This document shows positions 17,161 to 25,624 of a stretch of 64,000 bases of DNA, piece after piece (position 1 is the first letter of the stretch; every line of letters begins with the position of its first letter). Both the position numbers and the translations under genes were made by a program. The notes beneath the pieces are model-generated. The model searched no databases. It was not told where the DNA came from and saw nothing but the letters and a program-made list of their open reading frames with translations. The DNA is from Neobacillus sp. Marseille-Q6967 (GTDB lineage Bacteria > Bacillota > Bacilli > Bacillales > Cytobacillaceae): positions 2,829,881-2,893,880 of the forward strand of contig NZ_OX267715.1 in NCBI RefSeq assembly GCF_946151075.1. Direction: 5' to 3'.

Positions 17161-17431
17161 CCTTTTCTCCCCCTACATTTTATCTACAGGAAGGGACTTC
17201 TCTTTTTCAATCCCTCTTTTATTCGAAAATTCAGCAAATAAAATCCACTCTATATTCCTCATATTCTTATCATAACGTTTATGTGAATAGGATAAACAAT
17301 CCCGAGAATTATTTTCCAATACGACCTGCGACCTAGTAACAGATTCATATTAACAATGACCTATACATTATAATTTACTAAATAAAATTCAGCATAGATA
17401 CTCATTTTTCCTGTTTTTTTATAAAAACTTC
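17161..17431. other. AT-rich intergenic stretch
   Basis: No gene or family-like frame is visible between the amidase-like gene and the hairpin at 17432. Confidence 0.5.
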
Positions 17432-17490
17432 CATCTTTTATCACTCCTGCATAAAATATTACATTCTTAACGTTAGGAGTGTGAAAGATG
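17432..17490 (+). promoter_or_regulatory. Inverted repeat covering ribosome site and start codon
   Basis: CATCTTTTATCACTCCT (17432-17448) pairs with AGGAGTGTGAAAGATG (17475-17490), which is exactly the AGGAG ribosome site through the ATG of the next gene. If the RNA folds this way, translation start would be hidden. Confidence 0.5.
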
Positions 17491-18129
17491 GGATTATATA
17501 TAAATAAAAATAAACATCCAGATGTATATAAAAACCAATTAAAGGTCACAGGAAATAATCAGAACTTCATGAAGAAGGATTCTCTCACAGAAATCATAGA
17601 CGAACAACAAAAAGCAAATGTTTCCTTAATGAAAGCTCTTGATGAACTAAAGGGGCGTTTTCTCGAACAGGAGGATGTACAAGCCAGCCATCGAAACATT
17701 GTCAGCGGGCAGCTCAATGAACTTCACCTTAACCACCAAAAACAAAAGGTATTCGAGGAACAAGTAATCTTATGGCTAAAATCGCTTGATGATAAAAACA
17801 CAAATCTTCAAGCTTCCAACAAACAGTTAACTTCACAAATAGACGAACAACTGGAATGGCAAAAGTCTATGACAGAGAAATTCTTGAAACAAGAGGATTT
17901 TCAAGCTGAAGTATTAAGCAGATTAGACAAACAAGAAGCATTAACGGAGAAGATTTTCCGGCAAATTAATCATATCCGTTCCATTCTATTTGAAAGAACC
18001 AACTATTTAGCTGAGAAAATCGACGAAGGTTACAAACTTACCTCAAGCTATGTATACAATTTAATGACCGGATCTGATCAGGCTTTAACATTTTATCTGC
18101 TTAATAAAAAACAAAAGAACAAAACGTAA
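17488..18129 (+). CDS. Coiled-coil protein of unknown function
   Basis: A 213-residue hydrophilic protein, almost entirely predicted helix. Two internal blocks are similar: KGRFLEQEDVQASH (about 55) and EKFLKQEDFQAEV (about 130), each followed by long heptad-like stretches. It ends in YNLMTGSDQALTFYLLNKKQ. No catalytic motif, signal peptide or membrane span. I recognise no named family; similar proteins occur in other bacilli as hypothetical. A hairpin overlies its start (17432-17490), which may regulate translation. Confidence 0.7.
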   Translation: MGLYINKNKHPDVYKNQLKVTGNNQNFMKKDSLTEIIDEQQKANVSLMKALDELKGRFLEQEDVQASHRNIVSGQLNELHLNHQKQKVFEEQVILWLKSLDDKNTNLQASNKQLTSQIDEQLEWQKSMTEKFLKQEDFQAEVLSRLDKQEALTEKIFRQINHIRSILFERTNYLAEKIDEGYKLTSSYVYNLMTGSDQALTFYLLNKKQKNKT

Positions 18130-18138
18130 TCAACAAAA

Positions 18139-18175
18139 GAGGCCTATTCAATGAGAATAGGCTTCCATTTTTGAT
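18139..18175 (+). terminator. Terminator of the coiled-coil gene
   Basis: GCCTATTC / GAATAGGC stem followed by a T-rich stretch. Confidence 0.7.
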
Positions 18176-18199
18176 AATATTTTCCGTTGGTTTAATATA

Positions 18200-18394
18200 C
18201 TAAGAAATTTTCTTTAATTCCTCTGTTAAGCGGAGGAATGCATCTTTGTTTCTTTCTTGTAAGGAACGGTCGATTTCCTTACGGAGCGTTTCCCGTCTAA
18301 ATTCTTGCAAGACGCTGCTTAAAAACATTTCAGCAATAACAGAATCGTTGTTTTCATTAGAATGTTGTGGAGAATTTAATAATCTCTTTTCCAT
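18200..18394 (-). CDS. IDEAL-domain small protein
   Basis: A 64-residue protein whose C-terminal 40 residues, AEMFLSSVLQEFRRETLRKEIDRSLQERNKDAFLRLTEELKKI, match the IDEAL domain found in Firmicutes small proteins and at the end of ComK regulators and YpiB. The domain is thought to mediate protein contacts; the partner is unknown. An upstream TTG is ruled out because AAGGAG directly abuts it, whereas the ATG at 18394 lies nine bases away. Confidence 0.78.
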   Translation of the reverse strand: MEKRLLNSPQHSNENNDSVIAEMFLSSVLQEFRRETLRKEIDRSLQERNKDAFLRLTEELKKIS

Positions 18395-18489
18395 GGAAAT
18401 CAACTCCTTACGCTTTTTATTATTATACTCTTAGTTTTCTAAAAATTCAAATATTTTTTCTTGTTATTATTATTTTTTTTTGGGGGGTC

Positions 18490-18502
18490 GGTGACAGGCA
18501 CC
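18490..18502. repeat. GGTGACAGGCACC 13-mer (copy 1)
   Basis: Exact 13-base word also present at 53503-53515 and 57371-57383. Here it lies beside a strong terminator rather than in a gene. Confidence 0.6.
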
Positions 18503-18504
18503 AT

Positions 18505-18541
18505 AAAAAGACAGAGTCCACCTGGGGTGGACACTGTCTTT
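18505..18541 (-). terminator. Terminator of the ABC exporter operon
   Basis: AAAGACAGAGTCCACC pairs with GGTGGACACTGTCTTT with one mismatch and a four-base loop. T-run on the minus strand. Confidence 0.85.
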
Positions 18542-19381
18542 AGTTGATTTGACTTTGAAATAACGAGTTTCGCTGGTTGTATTTTGTGACGAGTTTTATT
18601 AGGATTAGATTGGTGATGAGCAGGAATAGGCCGGTAATAAACAATAGCATTGGGCTTAGGAAGAAGAGTCCGCTGGCTTGGCTGATGACCACCCCGACAA
18701 CAGGTAAGACAAGAATTCCGCCAAATTGCTGGGCTTCCTGGAATGATTTTACCTTTGCCGATATGAACACACTCAAAATAATAGTAAACAATACAAGCAT
18801 TGGAATTACCCATAACATTAAGATTAACCAAGTAGAGTTACCAATACTACTTCTTTAAAGTATGAGTACGTAATACTATTTACAAGAATTAAGTTTAATA
18901 GGTACGCAGTAAAAGTAATCCCTGAAGCCGGAATGAACGAGGATAGGACCTTCCCTATAAATAATTCTTTTATGGAGATGGGTGCGAACAATAAAGTTTC
19001 TAACGTATTTCTTTCCTTTTCTCCGACAAAACTATTTGCAGCCGTCACCATTGAATTTATAATCGTCACCATTAAGAAAAATGGAATCATCATAAACGTT
19101 AAGAATAAATAAACAAATTTATACTCTAAGCTGGGCAGGCTTGCCAGTTTATTTCTCATATCTTCGTCTGGAAAGTTACTGATAAACGCATTAATTGGTT
19201 TTTCAACTTCATTAGTAGACTTGCCGATTATTTCATAATACAATCCTAGATAGGCAATGACTGCCGGTACAACAATACATAATAACACTGCCACAATAAC
19301 CATCGGTATCCAAACCTTTTTAGATGAGAAGGTTGCTTTTAAATCCTTCTGTGCTATGGTGAAAATGATGTTTTTATTCAC
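18540..19381 (-). pseudogene. ABC-2 type (NatB-like) exporter permease, frameshifted
   Basis: Two frames together make one permease of about 280 residues. The first part (18824-19381) gives one membrane span, an external loop, then the span pair around VTIINSMVTAANSFVGEKERNTLETLLFAPISIKELFIGK. It breaks after EVVLVTLLG-stop near 18826. The second part, MLWVIPMLVLFTIILSVFISAKVKSFQEAQQFGG... (18540-18818), continues the ABC-2 fold in another frame. Adding one base near 18833 would restore EVVLVNSTWLILMLWVIP. The GTG start at 19381 overlaps the ATPase stop. It is either a true mutation or a sequencing error. Confidence 0.75.
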
Positions 19382-20288
19382 CTTTCTCCCCTCCTCTAAT
19401 TTTAAAATAAAGGGCCTCAAGACTTCGATTCGTAATTTCACTATTATGGACCCAAGCTTCACTTAAAATAGTTTTTAATAGAGGAGTAATCTCATCCTTA
19501 GACCTCAATGTGAATTCAATTCGGTTATTTGCTATTCTTTGAAAAGGATAGCCTTTGTACAATTTATCATCAGGAGGCTTAAGTCCTGTTTCTACTGCCA
19601 ATTTAATTTCCGTTAAATATTTCTTCTCTAACTCTATTTTTGTACCTTTTTCAATGATACTGCCTTGATTCAGAAACAAATACGAATCACAAATGGTTTC
19701 TAGCTGATGCAAAACATGTGAACAGATTAAAATGGTGACACCTTCCTCTTGATTCACTTTCCGTAAATAACCGATTACATCGTTTATTCCTTCAGGGTCT
19801 AAGCCATTTGTTGGTTCATCAAGAAACAAAAGTCTCGGCTTATGCAATAACGCTTTAGCTAGAGCGATTCTTTTTTTCATTCCCGTTGAAAAGCTGCCGA
19901 CTAATTGATCCTTGTGCTTCAACATATCAAATTGTTCTAATAGATAAACAATTCTCTCTGGCTGATAGGCATTATAAATTTTCGCAAAAAAAGCAAGATT
20001 ATCCCAAGCAGTCATATCATGATACAGACTGGCACTTTCAGTAACAATTCCCGCCTTTTTTCTTATTTTATCTCCCTGTGACTGTGGATCAAAACTCATC
20101 ACTCTCATCGTTCCGCTCGAAGCATCAATTACCCCATTTAATAAGCGTATCATCGTTGTTTTCCCTGCTCCGTTGGGACCGAGCAAACCATTTATACTGC
20201 CTTCCTTTATTGAAAAGGAAACATCCTTTAGGATTTCACGATTATTAAAATGTTTACTAACCTGAACGGCTTCAATAATATCTCTCAA
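19374..20288 (-). CDS. ABC transporter ATP-binding protein (NatA-like)
   Basis: ATPase subunit of an ABC-2 type exporter, 304 residues. Seen: Walker A GPNGAGKTT (37-45), signature FSTGMKKRIALAKAL, Walker B LLFLDEPTNGLDP, and switch histidine in LICSHVLHQLE. The C-terminal 80 residues are the family accessory domain. In B. subtilis NatA works with NatB to export sodium; the substrate here is unproven. The TTG start at 20288 is chosen because GGGGAGG lies just upstream, while the outer TTG is part of that site. The partner permease overlaps by eight bases and is frameshifted. Confidence 0.88.
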   Translation of the reverse strand: MRDIIEAVQVSKHFNNREILKDVSFSIKEGSINGLLGPNGAGKTTMIRLLNGVIDASSGTMRVMSFDPQSQGDKIRKKAGIVTESASLYHDMTAWDNLAFFAKIYNAYQPERIVYLLEQFDMLKHKDQLVGSFSTGMKKRIALAKALLHKPRLLFLDEPTNGLDPEGINDVIGYLRKVNQEEGVTILICSHVLHQLETICDSYLFLNQGSIIEKGTKIELEKKYLTEIKLAVETGLKPPDDKLYKGYPFQRIANNRIEFTLRSKDEITPLLKTILSEAWVHNSEITNRSLEALYFKIRGGEKGE

Positions 20289-20436
20289 ATTTACCTCCCC
20301 CAATCTTCACCTACATACGTTAAACGTAATAATTTGCGATTTCGTTCATTAAAAATAATAATTATTTTTAACAAAAAGGTTTCTTAAATTTTTCGCCGAA
20401 TTGATTTTTAAAATAAAAATTGTAAGGAGAATAAAA

Positions 20437-21138
20437 ATGGCAGATCGTAAAGGTTCAATCCTTGTTGTTGAGGATGAAGAAAAGATTGCAAGAATATTAG
20501 AACTAGAACTTGAATATGAAGGTTATGCCGTCACAAAGGTTTTCGATGGTCTTGATGCTCTTGAAGCCTGTAGAACTAAAAGCTGGGACTTAATTTTATT
20601 AGATGTCATGCTGCCTGGATTAAGCGGTATTGAAATCCTAAGGCGAATCCGAAAAAATGATCAAATAACCCCAGTTTTGTTATTAACAGCAAAAAGCTCC
20701 GTTGAAGACAAGGTATCCGGTCTTGATTTAGGGGCAAACGACTATATTACAAAGCCGTTTCAAATTGAAGAATTACTTGCAAGAATTCGGGCGGCGTTAA
20801 GAAATAAACAGACAGAACAACCAGAGGTAGATGGTGAGATTCTTAGTTTTTCAGATTTGAAAATCAACCAAAAAACAAGAGAAGTGAAAAGAGCAGATGT
20901 GGAAATTGAATTAACCCCTAGGGAATATGATTTACTTGTATACCTAATGAAACATAAACGCCAAGTATTAAACCGGGATCAGATTTTAGAGGCTGTATGG
21001 GGATATGACTTTTTCGGTGATACAAATGTAGTCGATGTTTATATTCGCTATGTTCGGAAAAAAATTGACCTACCTAATCTGCCAGTGTTAATTCACACTG
21101 TCCGCGGGGTTGGATATGTTATGAAGGATTCCAAATGA
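20437..21138 (+). CDS. OmpR-family response regulator
   Basis: A 233-residue two-component regulator. The receiver domain has the acidic pocket VVEDEEK, phosphoacceptor D56 in LILLDVMLPG and K106 in ITKPFQ. The C-terminal winged helix ends with VWGYDFFGDTNVVDVYIRYVRKKI and TVRGVGYVM. The start is the ATG with AAGGAG upstream. It overlaps the kinase gene by four bases (ATGA). The direct-repeat TTCTCAT boxes upstream of the two following PepSY genes are natural candidates for its binding sites. Confidence 0.9.
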   Translation: MADRKGSILVVEDEEKIARILELELEYEGYAVTKVFDGLDALEACRTKSWDLILLDVMLPGLSGIEILRRIRKNDQITPVLLLTAKSSVEDKVSGLDLGANDYITKPFQIEELLARIRAALRNKQTEQPEVDGEILSFSDLKINQKTREVKRADVEIELTPREYDLLVYLMKHKRQVLNRDQILEAVWGYDFFGDTNVVDVYIRYVRKKIDLPNLPVLIHTVRGVGYVMKDSK

Positions 21139-22493
21139 AACTAAGAAATAAAATCAATCTATATACAGCCTTTCTATTCGCCTTATTATTAATTTTAATG
21201 AATATCACCATCTATCTGTCTTTTAACAAATTAATTCTTGACAGTGAATTATCCACGGCCAACAAAGAAATAGAAAAAGTCACAGAAAATATTGGAAAAT
21301 CGTTAGGTGCTGTCCCGGAAGGAGCACTGCTTAGGTCATATGTTCCGATTAACGGAATGATTCGGCTTGTCAGTCCAGATAATGAAAGGATATCTGCAGT
21401 AACGAGTCCAACTGAACAGGAGCTTAGTAAACAAAAGGCGGTTTTCTATAATAGTGAACTAAGTAAAACAATCGAATATATAAACCGGGAATACATCTTT
21501 AGCTCAATGCCGATTATTATGCCAGACGGTACGGTTGCAAATCTCCAGATTACAAAGAGCCTGAAAACTGCAGCCAATATTTTATCAATATTGCGTATTG
21601 TCTTATTCATGGTTACACTTTTGGCATTGATTCCAGTGCTGATATCAAGCAGAGTTCTATCAAACCTAATTACAAAGCCAGTCAGCTCAATGATTAATAC
21701 AATGACTGACATAAGACAGAGCGGGCGTTTTAAGCGGTTAAAACTTGAGGGGAACTCAAAAGACGAATTGTTTTTAATGGGTGAAACTTTTAACCATATG
21801 ATTGACCTATTAGAGGTAAACTTTGAAAAACAAGAGCAATTTGTATCTAATGCATCTCATGAATTAAAAACCCCGTTAACCATCATTGAGAGCTATGCTA
21901 GTTTGTTGAAAAGAAGAGGCAAGGAGGAACCTAAACTGTTTACTGAAGCAGTCGAAGCAATCCATTCTGAAGCAATACGGATGAAGGATATGACTGAACA
22001 GCTGCTGATGCTGGCAAAAAATAATGAACAGTGGGATATCGAAAAAAGTCAGATTAATTTAAAAATGTGGATTCAACATACCATAAAAGGATTTGCTGAT
22101 GCCTATCAGCGAAAAATTGAAATGGTTGAAGGCACCCCATCGCCCATCATGATTGAAACGGACGAGAAAAAATTAAAACAGCTGATCTTTATTTTTCTTG
22201 ATAATGCACGGAAATACAGTGATGATATCATAAAGATTGAAATCGGAACCAACTACAAAGATGATGTCTACATTAAAATAATCGACCGTGGTATTGGTAT
22301 TCCTCCTGAAGAACTCTCTAAGGTATTTGATCGTTTTTATCGTGTTGACAAGGCTAGAACAAGAAGACTTGGAGGAACAGGTTTAGGATTATCAATTGCA
22401 AAAGACATCGCGGATGCCATTAATGCTGAAATTCAACTATCAAGTGAAGCAGGGCGCGGAACCACCGCCACCATCTCATTAAAAAAAAGTTAA
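21135..22493 (+). CDS. Sensor histidine kinase
   Basis: Membrane kinase of 452 residues paired with the preceding regulator. Transmembrane segments at about 9-31 and 150-171 enclose an external sensor domain of about 115 residues. A HAMP region follows, then the H box FVSNASHELKTPL with H242, N box IFIFLDNARKYS, G1 DRGIGIPPEEL and G2 GGTGLGLSIAKDI. The sensed signal is not evident. The downstream PepSY proteins, one of them strongly acidic, suggest an envelope-related or cation-related stimulus (inference). Confidence 0.9.
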   Translation: MKLRNKINLYTAFLFALLLILMNITIYLSFNKLILDSELSTANKEIEKVTENIGKSLGAVPEGALLRSYVPINGMIRLVSPDNERISAVTSPTEQELSKQKAVFYNSELSKTIEYINREYIFSSMPIIMPDGTVANLQITKSLKTAANILSILRIVLFMVTLLALIPVLISSRVLSNLITKPVSSMINTMTDIRQSGRFKRLKLEGNSKDELFLMGETFNHMIDLLEVNFEKQEQFVSNASHELKTPLTIIESYASLLKRRGKEEPKLFTEAVEAIHSEAIRMKDMTEQLLMLAKNNEQWDIEKSQINLKMWIQHTIKGFADAYQRKIEMVEGTPSPIMIETDEKKLKQLIFIFLDNARKYSDDIIKIEIGTNYKDDVYIKIIDRGIGIPPEELSKVFDRFYRVDKARTRRLGGTGLGLSIAKDIADAINAEIQLSSEAGRGTTATISLKKS

Positions 22494-22506
22494 AAAAATT
22501 TGCTAA

Positions 22507-22524
22507 TTCTCATCTATTTCTCAT
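22507..22524 (+). promoter_or_regulatory. Direct-repeat box upstream of the first PepSY gene
   Basis: TTCTCAT-CTAT-TTCTCAT, two exact heptamers with an 11-base period (one helical turn), the usual layout for OmpR-type regulators. The same pattern recurs at 23349-23366. Confidence 0.55.
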
Positions 22525-22565
22525 TTTTATTTAAGAAAATAGATGGTAAGAAGGTGGTGATATTT

Positions 22566-23312
22566 TTGAAAAAAGTACCATGGTTTTGGCTGTCCATCCT
22601 CTTAATATTTACAATCATTCTTTTTGTCAGCTGGCAGCAATTTAGCAAACTCACACCTGCTGCAGACTTCCTGACAGAAAAGGAAGCAATAGATCTTGTT
22701 GAAAGTCGATATCAAGGACAGGTATCGGAGATAAAAATGATGGATCAGCAATACAATATAGAATTAGAAAAACAAAATAAGCTTTATACCATTAATCTTG
22801 ATGCTGAAAGCGGAAAAGTATTGAAGTTTTCAGAAGCTAAAGCAACTCAGCCAACACCCGCTCCCCAAAACAAAGATGAGTTAACAGAAGAAGAAATTAA
22901 AAAAATTATTCTCACTCAAGTAAATGGCGCTATTACTTCCTTAGAAAAAAAGCTAGACAAACAATCACCCTACTATCAAGCAGTCGTGGATAGTCCAGAC
23001 CAACAGACAACCATTTTAGTCGATGCAGTGTCTGGTAATATAATCTCCTCCGAATCGAATAAAAAAAATGAACCAGCAAAAAAATTAAAAGAATCAGATG
23101 CAATCAATATTGCCCTTAAACAAGTACAAGGAGAGGTAGACAATATTTGGCTGGAATCTATTGATGACCAAACCTATTATCTTGTTGAAATTGAAACACC
23201 GGATGATCAGGAAGCGGTCATCCAAATACATGCAATAACCGGAGAAGTCTTTTCTGTTACTTGGGATGATCGAAAACACGAGGAAAAAGAGAAAGAAGAT
23301 GACGACGATTAA
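22566..23312 (+). CDS. Membrane-anchored protein with three PepSY-like repeats
   Basis: A 248-residue protein: short basic start, one membrane span (about residues 6-23), then three similar extracellular units. Each opens with an acidic helix such as LTEKEAIDLVESRYQGQV, LTEEEIKKIILTQVNGAI or LKESDAINIALKQVQGEV, and ends with a beta hairpin carrying DAESGKV, DAVSGNI or HAITGEV. These match PepSY domains, proposed to inhibit or chaperone proteases at the cell surface. The TTG start at 22566 follows AAGGTGG; an earlier ATG lacks a ribosome site. It ends in a Glu/Lys/Asp tail. It is in the operon of the two-component system. Confidence 0.8.
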   Translation: MKKVPWFWLSILLIFTIILFVSWQQFSKLTPAADFLTEKEAIDLVESRYQGQVSEIKMMDQQYNIELEKQNKLYTINLDAESGKVLKFSEAKATQPTPAPQNKDELTEEEIKKIILTQVNGAITSLEKKLDKQSPYYQAVVDSPDQQTTILVDAVSGNIISSESNKKNEPAKKLKESDAINIALKQVQGEVDNIWLESIDDQTYYLVEIETPDDQEAVIQIHAITGEVFSVTWDDRKHEEKEKEDDDD

Positions 23313-23348
23313 GCAAAGGAAAGAGGAAAAACCTACTAAAGCTGCCGA

Positions 23349-23366
23349 TTCTCATTAATTTCTAAT
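23349..23366 (+). promoter_or_regulatory. Direct-repeat box upstream of the second PepSY gene
   Basis: TTCTCAT-TAAT-TTCTAAT, again with an 11-base period. It differs from the box at 22507 by one base in the second heptamer and lies about 80 bases before the start codon. Confidence 0.55.
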
Positions 23367-23444
23367 GTTTCTATTCTTTTACTCTCATTTTTGCCGGATA
23401 TACTGAAAGTGTAGAAAGGTATTAGGAAAAAGGAGGAAATAATA

Positions 23445-23975
23445 ATGAAAAACAAATTTTTAATTGGTGGATTGGCAGCTTTACTAGTCTTAGGTAGTGC
23501 AATAGCAGTAGGTGCTTCAAAAAATGATACTCAACCAGACGACTCCATTCATCTAGAGGATAAACAAACTACTATGAATTCCGGAACTCAGAAACTACCG
23601 GAAATTACGGAAGGCCAGGAGATAGAGCTTGAGACGGAACATGGGCAAACATTTTATAAAGTGGAAACGGATGATAATCAGAACGCTTCAGCCAATTCTA
23701 ATGCAGGAAGTACTTCCATTTCAGTTGAAGAAGCATCCAAAATTGCAACCAATAAGGTAAACGGTACGATTACGAAAGTTGAAAAAGAAGTGGAACATGG
23801 CAGGCTCGAATATAAATTTGAAATACAATCCAGCCACGGAGAAGTTGACGTAAGAGTAGATGCGGAAACAGGTAAAATAACTAGAATTGACTATGATGAT
23901 GATCAATATGAAGATGACGATTATAAAGCGGATGACAACGATGATAAATATGATGACGATGACGATAAAAAGTAA
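23445..23975 (+). CDS. Secreted PepSY protein with Asp-rich tail
   Basis: A 176-residue exported protein. The N-terminal signal peptide (FLIGGLAALLVLGSAIAVGASK) is followed by a low-complexity polar stretch, one PepSY domain at about 90-147 (SVEEASKIATNKVNGTITKVEKE...DVRVDAETGKITRIDYDDD) and a tail of nearly pure Asp/Lys/Tyr. The acidic tail could bind calcium or other cations; that is inference. AAAGGAGG precedes the ATG. It has its own direct-repeat box, so it is likely co-regulated with the preceding PepSY gene. Confidence 0.82.
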   Translation: MKNKFLIGGLAALLVLGSAIAVGASKNDTQPDDSIHLEDKQTTMNSGTQKLPEITEGQEIELETEHGQTFYKVETDDNQNASANSNAGSTSISVEEASKIATNKVNGTITKVEKEVEHGRLEYKFEIQSSHGEVDVRVDAETGKITRIDYDDDQYEDDDYKADDNDDKYDDDDDKK

Positions 23976-23987
23976 TCGATCATATCA

Positions 23988-24020
23988 AAAAGAGACAATC
24001 AGATGAATTGTCTCTTTTTT
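23988..24020. terminator. Bidirectional terminator
   Basis: AAAGAGACAAT / ATTGTCTCTTT stem with A-run and T-run on either side, between the PepSY gene and the convergent phasin gene. Confidence 0.85.
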
Positions 24021-24025
24021 TGGCC

Positions 24026-24562
24026 TTATTTTGAATTTGTTAAAACTTTATAGCTTTCCTCAAACCGTCCAAATAAGTTTTTTTGATAATTTCTAGCAGA
24101 TGCAATATATTGGTTGGTGACTTTTTCCCAGCCACTGCGCTGTTCCCGTGCATACTTGACAAGGTTTTCGCTATTTTCTTCTAAGTTATGGTCTAATCTG
24201 TCTAAATATTCAAAAGTTACCTTTACTGGAGTCAATGCCAGCTTTTCCAAGCGATTGGAAACGTCTTGAAACTGCTCAGTTACTTCGTACGAATTTTCAT
24301 CACGTTTTAGGAAAGTACCAGATACACCTTTTACAATCCCATCATTTGTTTTTCTAGATTCCTGATATAACTTCACAAGAGTGCTTCTAAATTGTTTATT
24401 TACGCTGACTGTCTGTTTTACAGCGTTTAGATAGGCATTTTCCCGACTCTCCCTGTATTTTCGGGACCATTCTAATGATTGTTCATATTGATTCCAAAGA
24501 GTATCCACTAGTGTGTTGGTATTGCTTGTTTCTTCTGTTAAATCTGCTGCTTTCTTAGTCAT
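24026..24562 (-). CDS. PhaP-type phasin (copy 2)
   Basis: A 178-residue helical protein, second phasin of the window. LVDTLWNQYEQSLEWSRKYRESRENAYLNAVKQ, LEKLALTPVKVTF and REQRSGWEKVTNQYIASARN parallel copy 1 at 8575. It lacks the charged middle insert of that copy and has no PadR gene before it, though its promoter carries the same 20-base motif. Predicted to bind PHA granules. It lies close to phaRC, with a hydrolase in between reading divergently from it. Confidence 0.82.
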   Translation of the reverse strand: MTKKAADLTEETSNTNTLVDTLWNQYEQSLEWSRKYRESRENAYLNAVKQTVSVNKQFRSTLVKLYQESRKTNDGIVKGVSGTFLKRDENSYEVTEQFQDVSNRLEKLALTPVKVTFEYLDRLDHNLEENSENLVKYAREQRSGWEKVTNQYIASARNYQKNLFGRFEESYKVLTNSK

Positions 24563-24625
24563 CTTATACCTCCCTGTTTTCCATAAAAATAGTTCGAAAA
24601 TATTCTGTCATCCCTTGCTTGTCTA

Positions 24626-24645
24626 TATATGTAATTTACACCTAT
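24626..24645. promoter_or_regulatory. Candidate PhaQ operator (second copy)
   Basis: TATATGTAATTTACACCTAT, one mismatch to 9625-9644. It overlaps the -10 box of the phasin 2 promoter. Confidence 0.6.
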
Positions 24646-24662
24646 GTGACATATTTTGTCAA
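24633..24662 (-). promoter_or_regulatory. Sigma-A promoter of phasin copy 2
   Basis: Minus-strand TTGACA (24657-24662) and TAAATT (24633-24638), 18 bases apart. Confidence 0.72.
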
Positions 24663-24762
24663 CCAGGAATATATAATAAACTAATCATAATTAAAAATAT
24701 GTTTATACGGTATAAATGATGGAAACAAAGGTTATTAAAAAAACCAATAGGAGGAATACATT

Positions 24763-25542
24763 TTGGTAAATGTATTTAAAAGCTGCTCGGGAATACCTTA
24801 TTTGCGGCTCGGTGCTGGTGAACCTTTAGTTTTTATCCATGGTCTTGGCGAGATAAAAGAAGGCTGGAGTAATCAATTTGAATTTGCAGATCAGTATGAC
24901 TTAATCATTCCGGATTTACGGGGGCACGGTGAATACGATTCACCCGGTGAAATCTCCATACAACATTTTGCTCAAGATATCATCAGCCTTTTAAAAGGAC
25001 TTAATATTGAAAACGCACACATTTGCGGCTTATCGATGGGAGGTATGGTAGCACAAGAAATTTTTAGGCAGGCACCCGAAATCTGCCGCTCTCTAATGCT
25101 CGTGAGCACTTACCATTATGCACCTAAACGTCTTGGGGATTTATTTTTAAAATATCGCAAAGCCAGAGCGGAGTCTCTTCCTCTTCATGTACAAAAAGAC
25201 ATCGCAGCCAAAGTCTGCCTCTATTCCTGGACAGACAAAAACTTCGAGGAATTCAGCAAATTTTACAAGCCCAATAAAGAATTTTATTTAAAGTCAATGA
25301 AGGCATGCCTGGAAGTAAATAATATCTGTCTGCTTCCTCAGATTAACGTGCCAACTTTAATTATAGGCGGACAATATGATTCCGTTACACCCGTCTGGAT
25401 TCAACTTTTAATGCATAAACAAATTAAGCACTCAGAGTTTGTGATTTTTAAGAATACCGGCCATATCGCAAAACTAGAAGCAAAGGATGCCTTCAATCAA
25501 GTACTTCGAAGCTTTTTAAGTAAACATAAAACGGCAAGTTAG
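24763..25542 (+). CDS. Alpha/beta hydrolase next to phasin (copy 2)
   Basis: A 259-residue serine hydrolase with nucleophile S91 in GLSMGG, the GGQYDSV aspartate and the TGHIAKLE histidine. It starts with TTG like its paralogue at 9758, with AGGAGG upstream. It lies between a phasin gene (divergent) and phaC (convergent), so an intracellular role in PHA turnover is a sensible hypothesis. It lacks the lid or linker features of secreted PHA depolymerases and has no signal peptide. Other ester or lactone substrates remain possible. Confidence 0.75.
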   Translation: MVNVFKSCSGIPYLRLGAGEPLVFIHGLGEIKEGWSNQFEFADQYDLIIPDLRGHGEYDSPGEISIQHFAQDIISLLKGLNIENAHICGLSMGGMVAQEIFRQAPEICRSLMLVSTYHYAPKRLGDLFLKYRKARAESLPLHVQKDIAAKVCLYSWTDKNFEEFSKFYKPNKEFYLKSMKACLEVNNICLLPQINVPTLIIGGQYDSVTPVWIQLLMHKQIKHSEFVIFKNTGHIAKLEAKDAFNQVLRSFLSKHKTAS

Positions 25543-25574
25543 GGAGGAAGGAAATTTCCTTCCTCTCCCTGTTG
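25543..25574 (+). terminator. Hairpin after hydrolase copy 2
   Basis: GGGAGGAAGGAAA / TTTCCTTCCTCTCCC long stem; no clear T-run follows, so function is less certain. Confidence 0.5.
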
Positions 25575-25624
25575 CCCACAGATAAATTATATGGTTTGTT
25601 TACGTACTTTATTACACTATAATA

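Noticed and set aside
18439..18831. 130-codon frame through the exporter terminator
   Set aside because: Alternative frame of the broken permease that continues across a strong terminator; residue pattern is not membrane-like.
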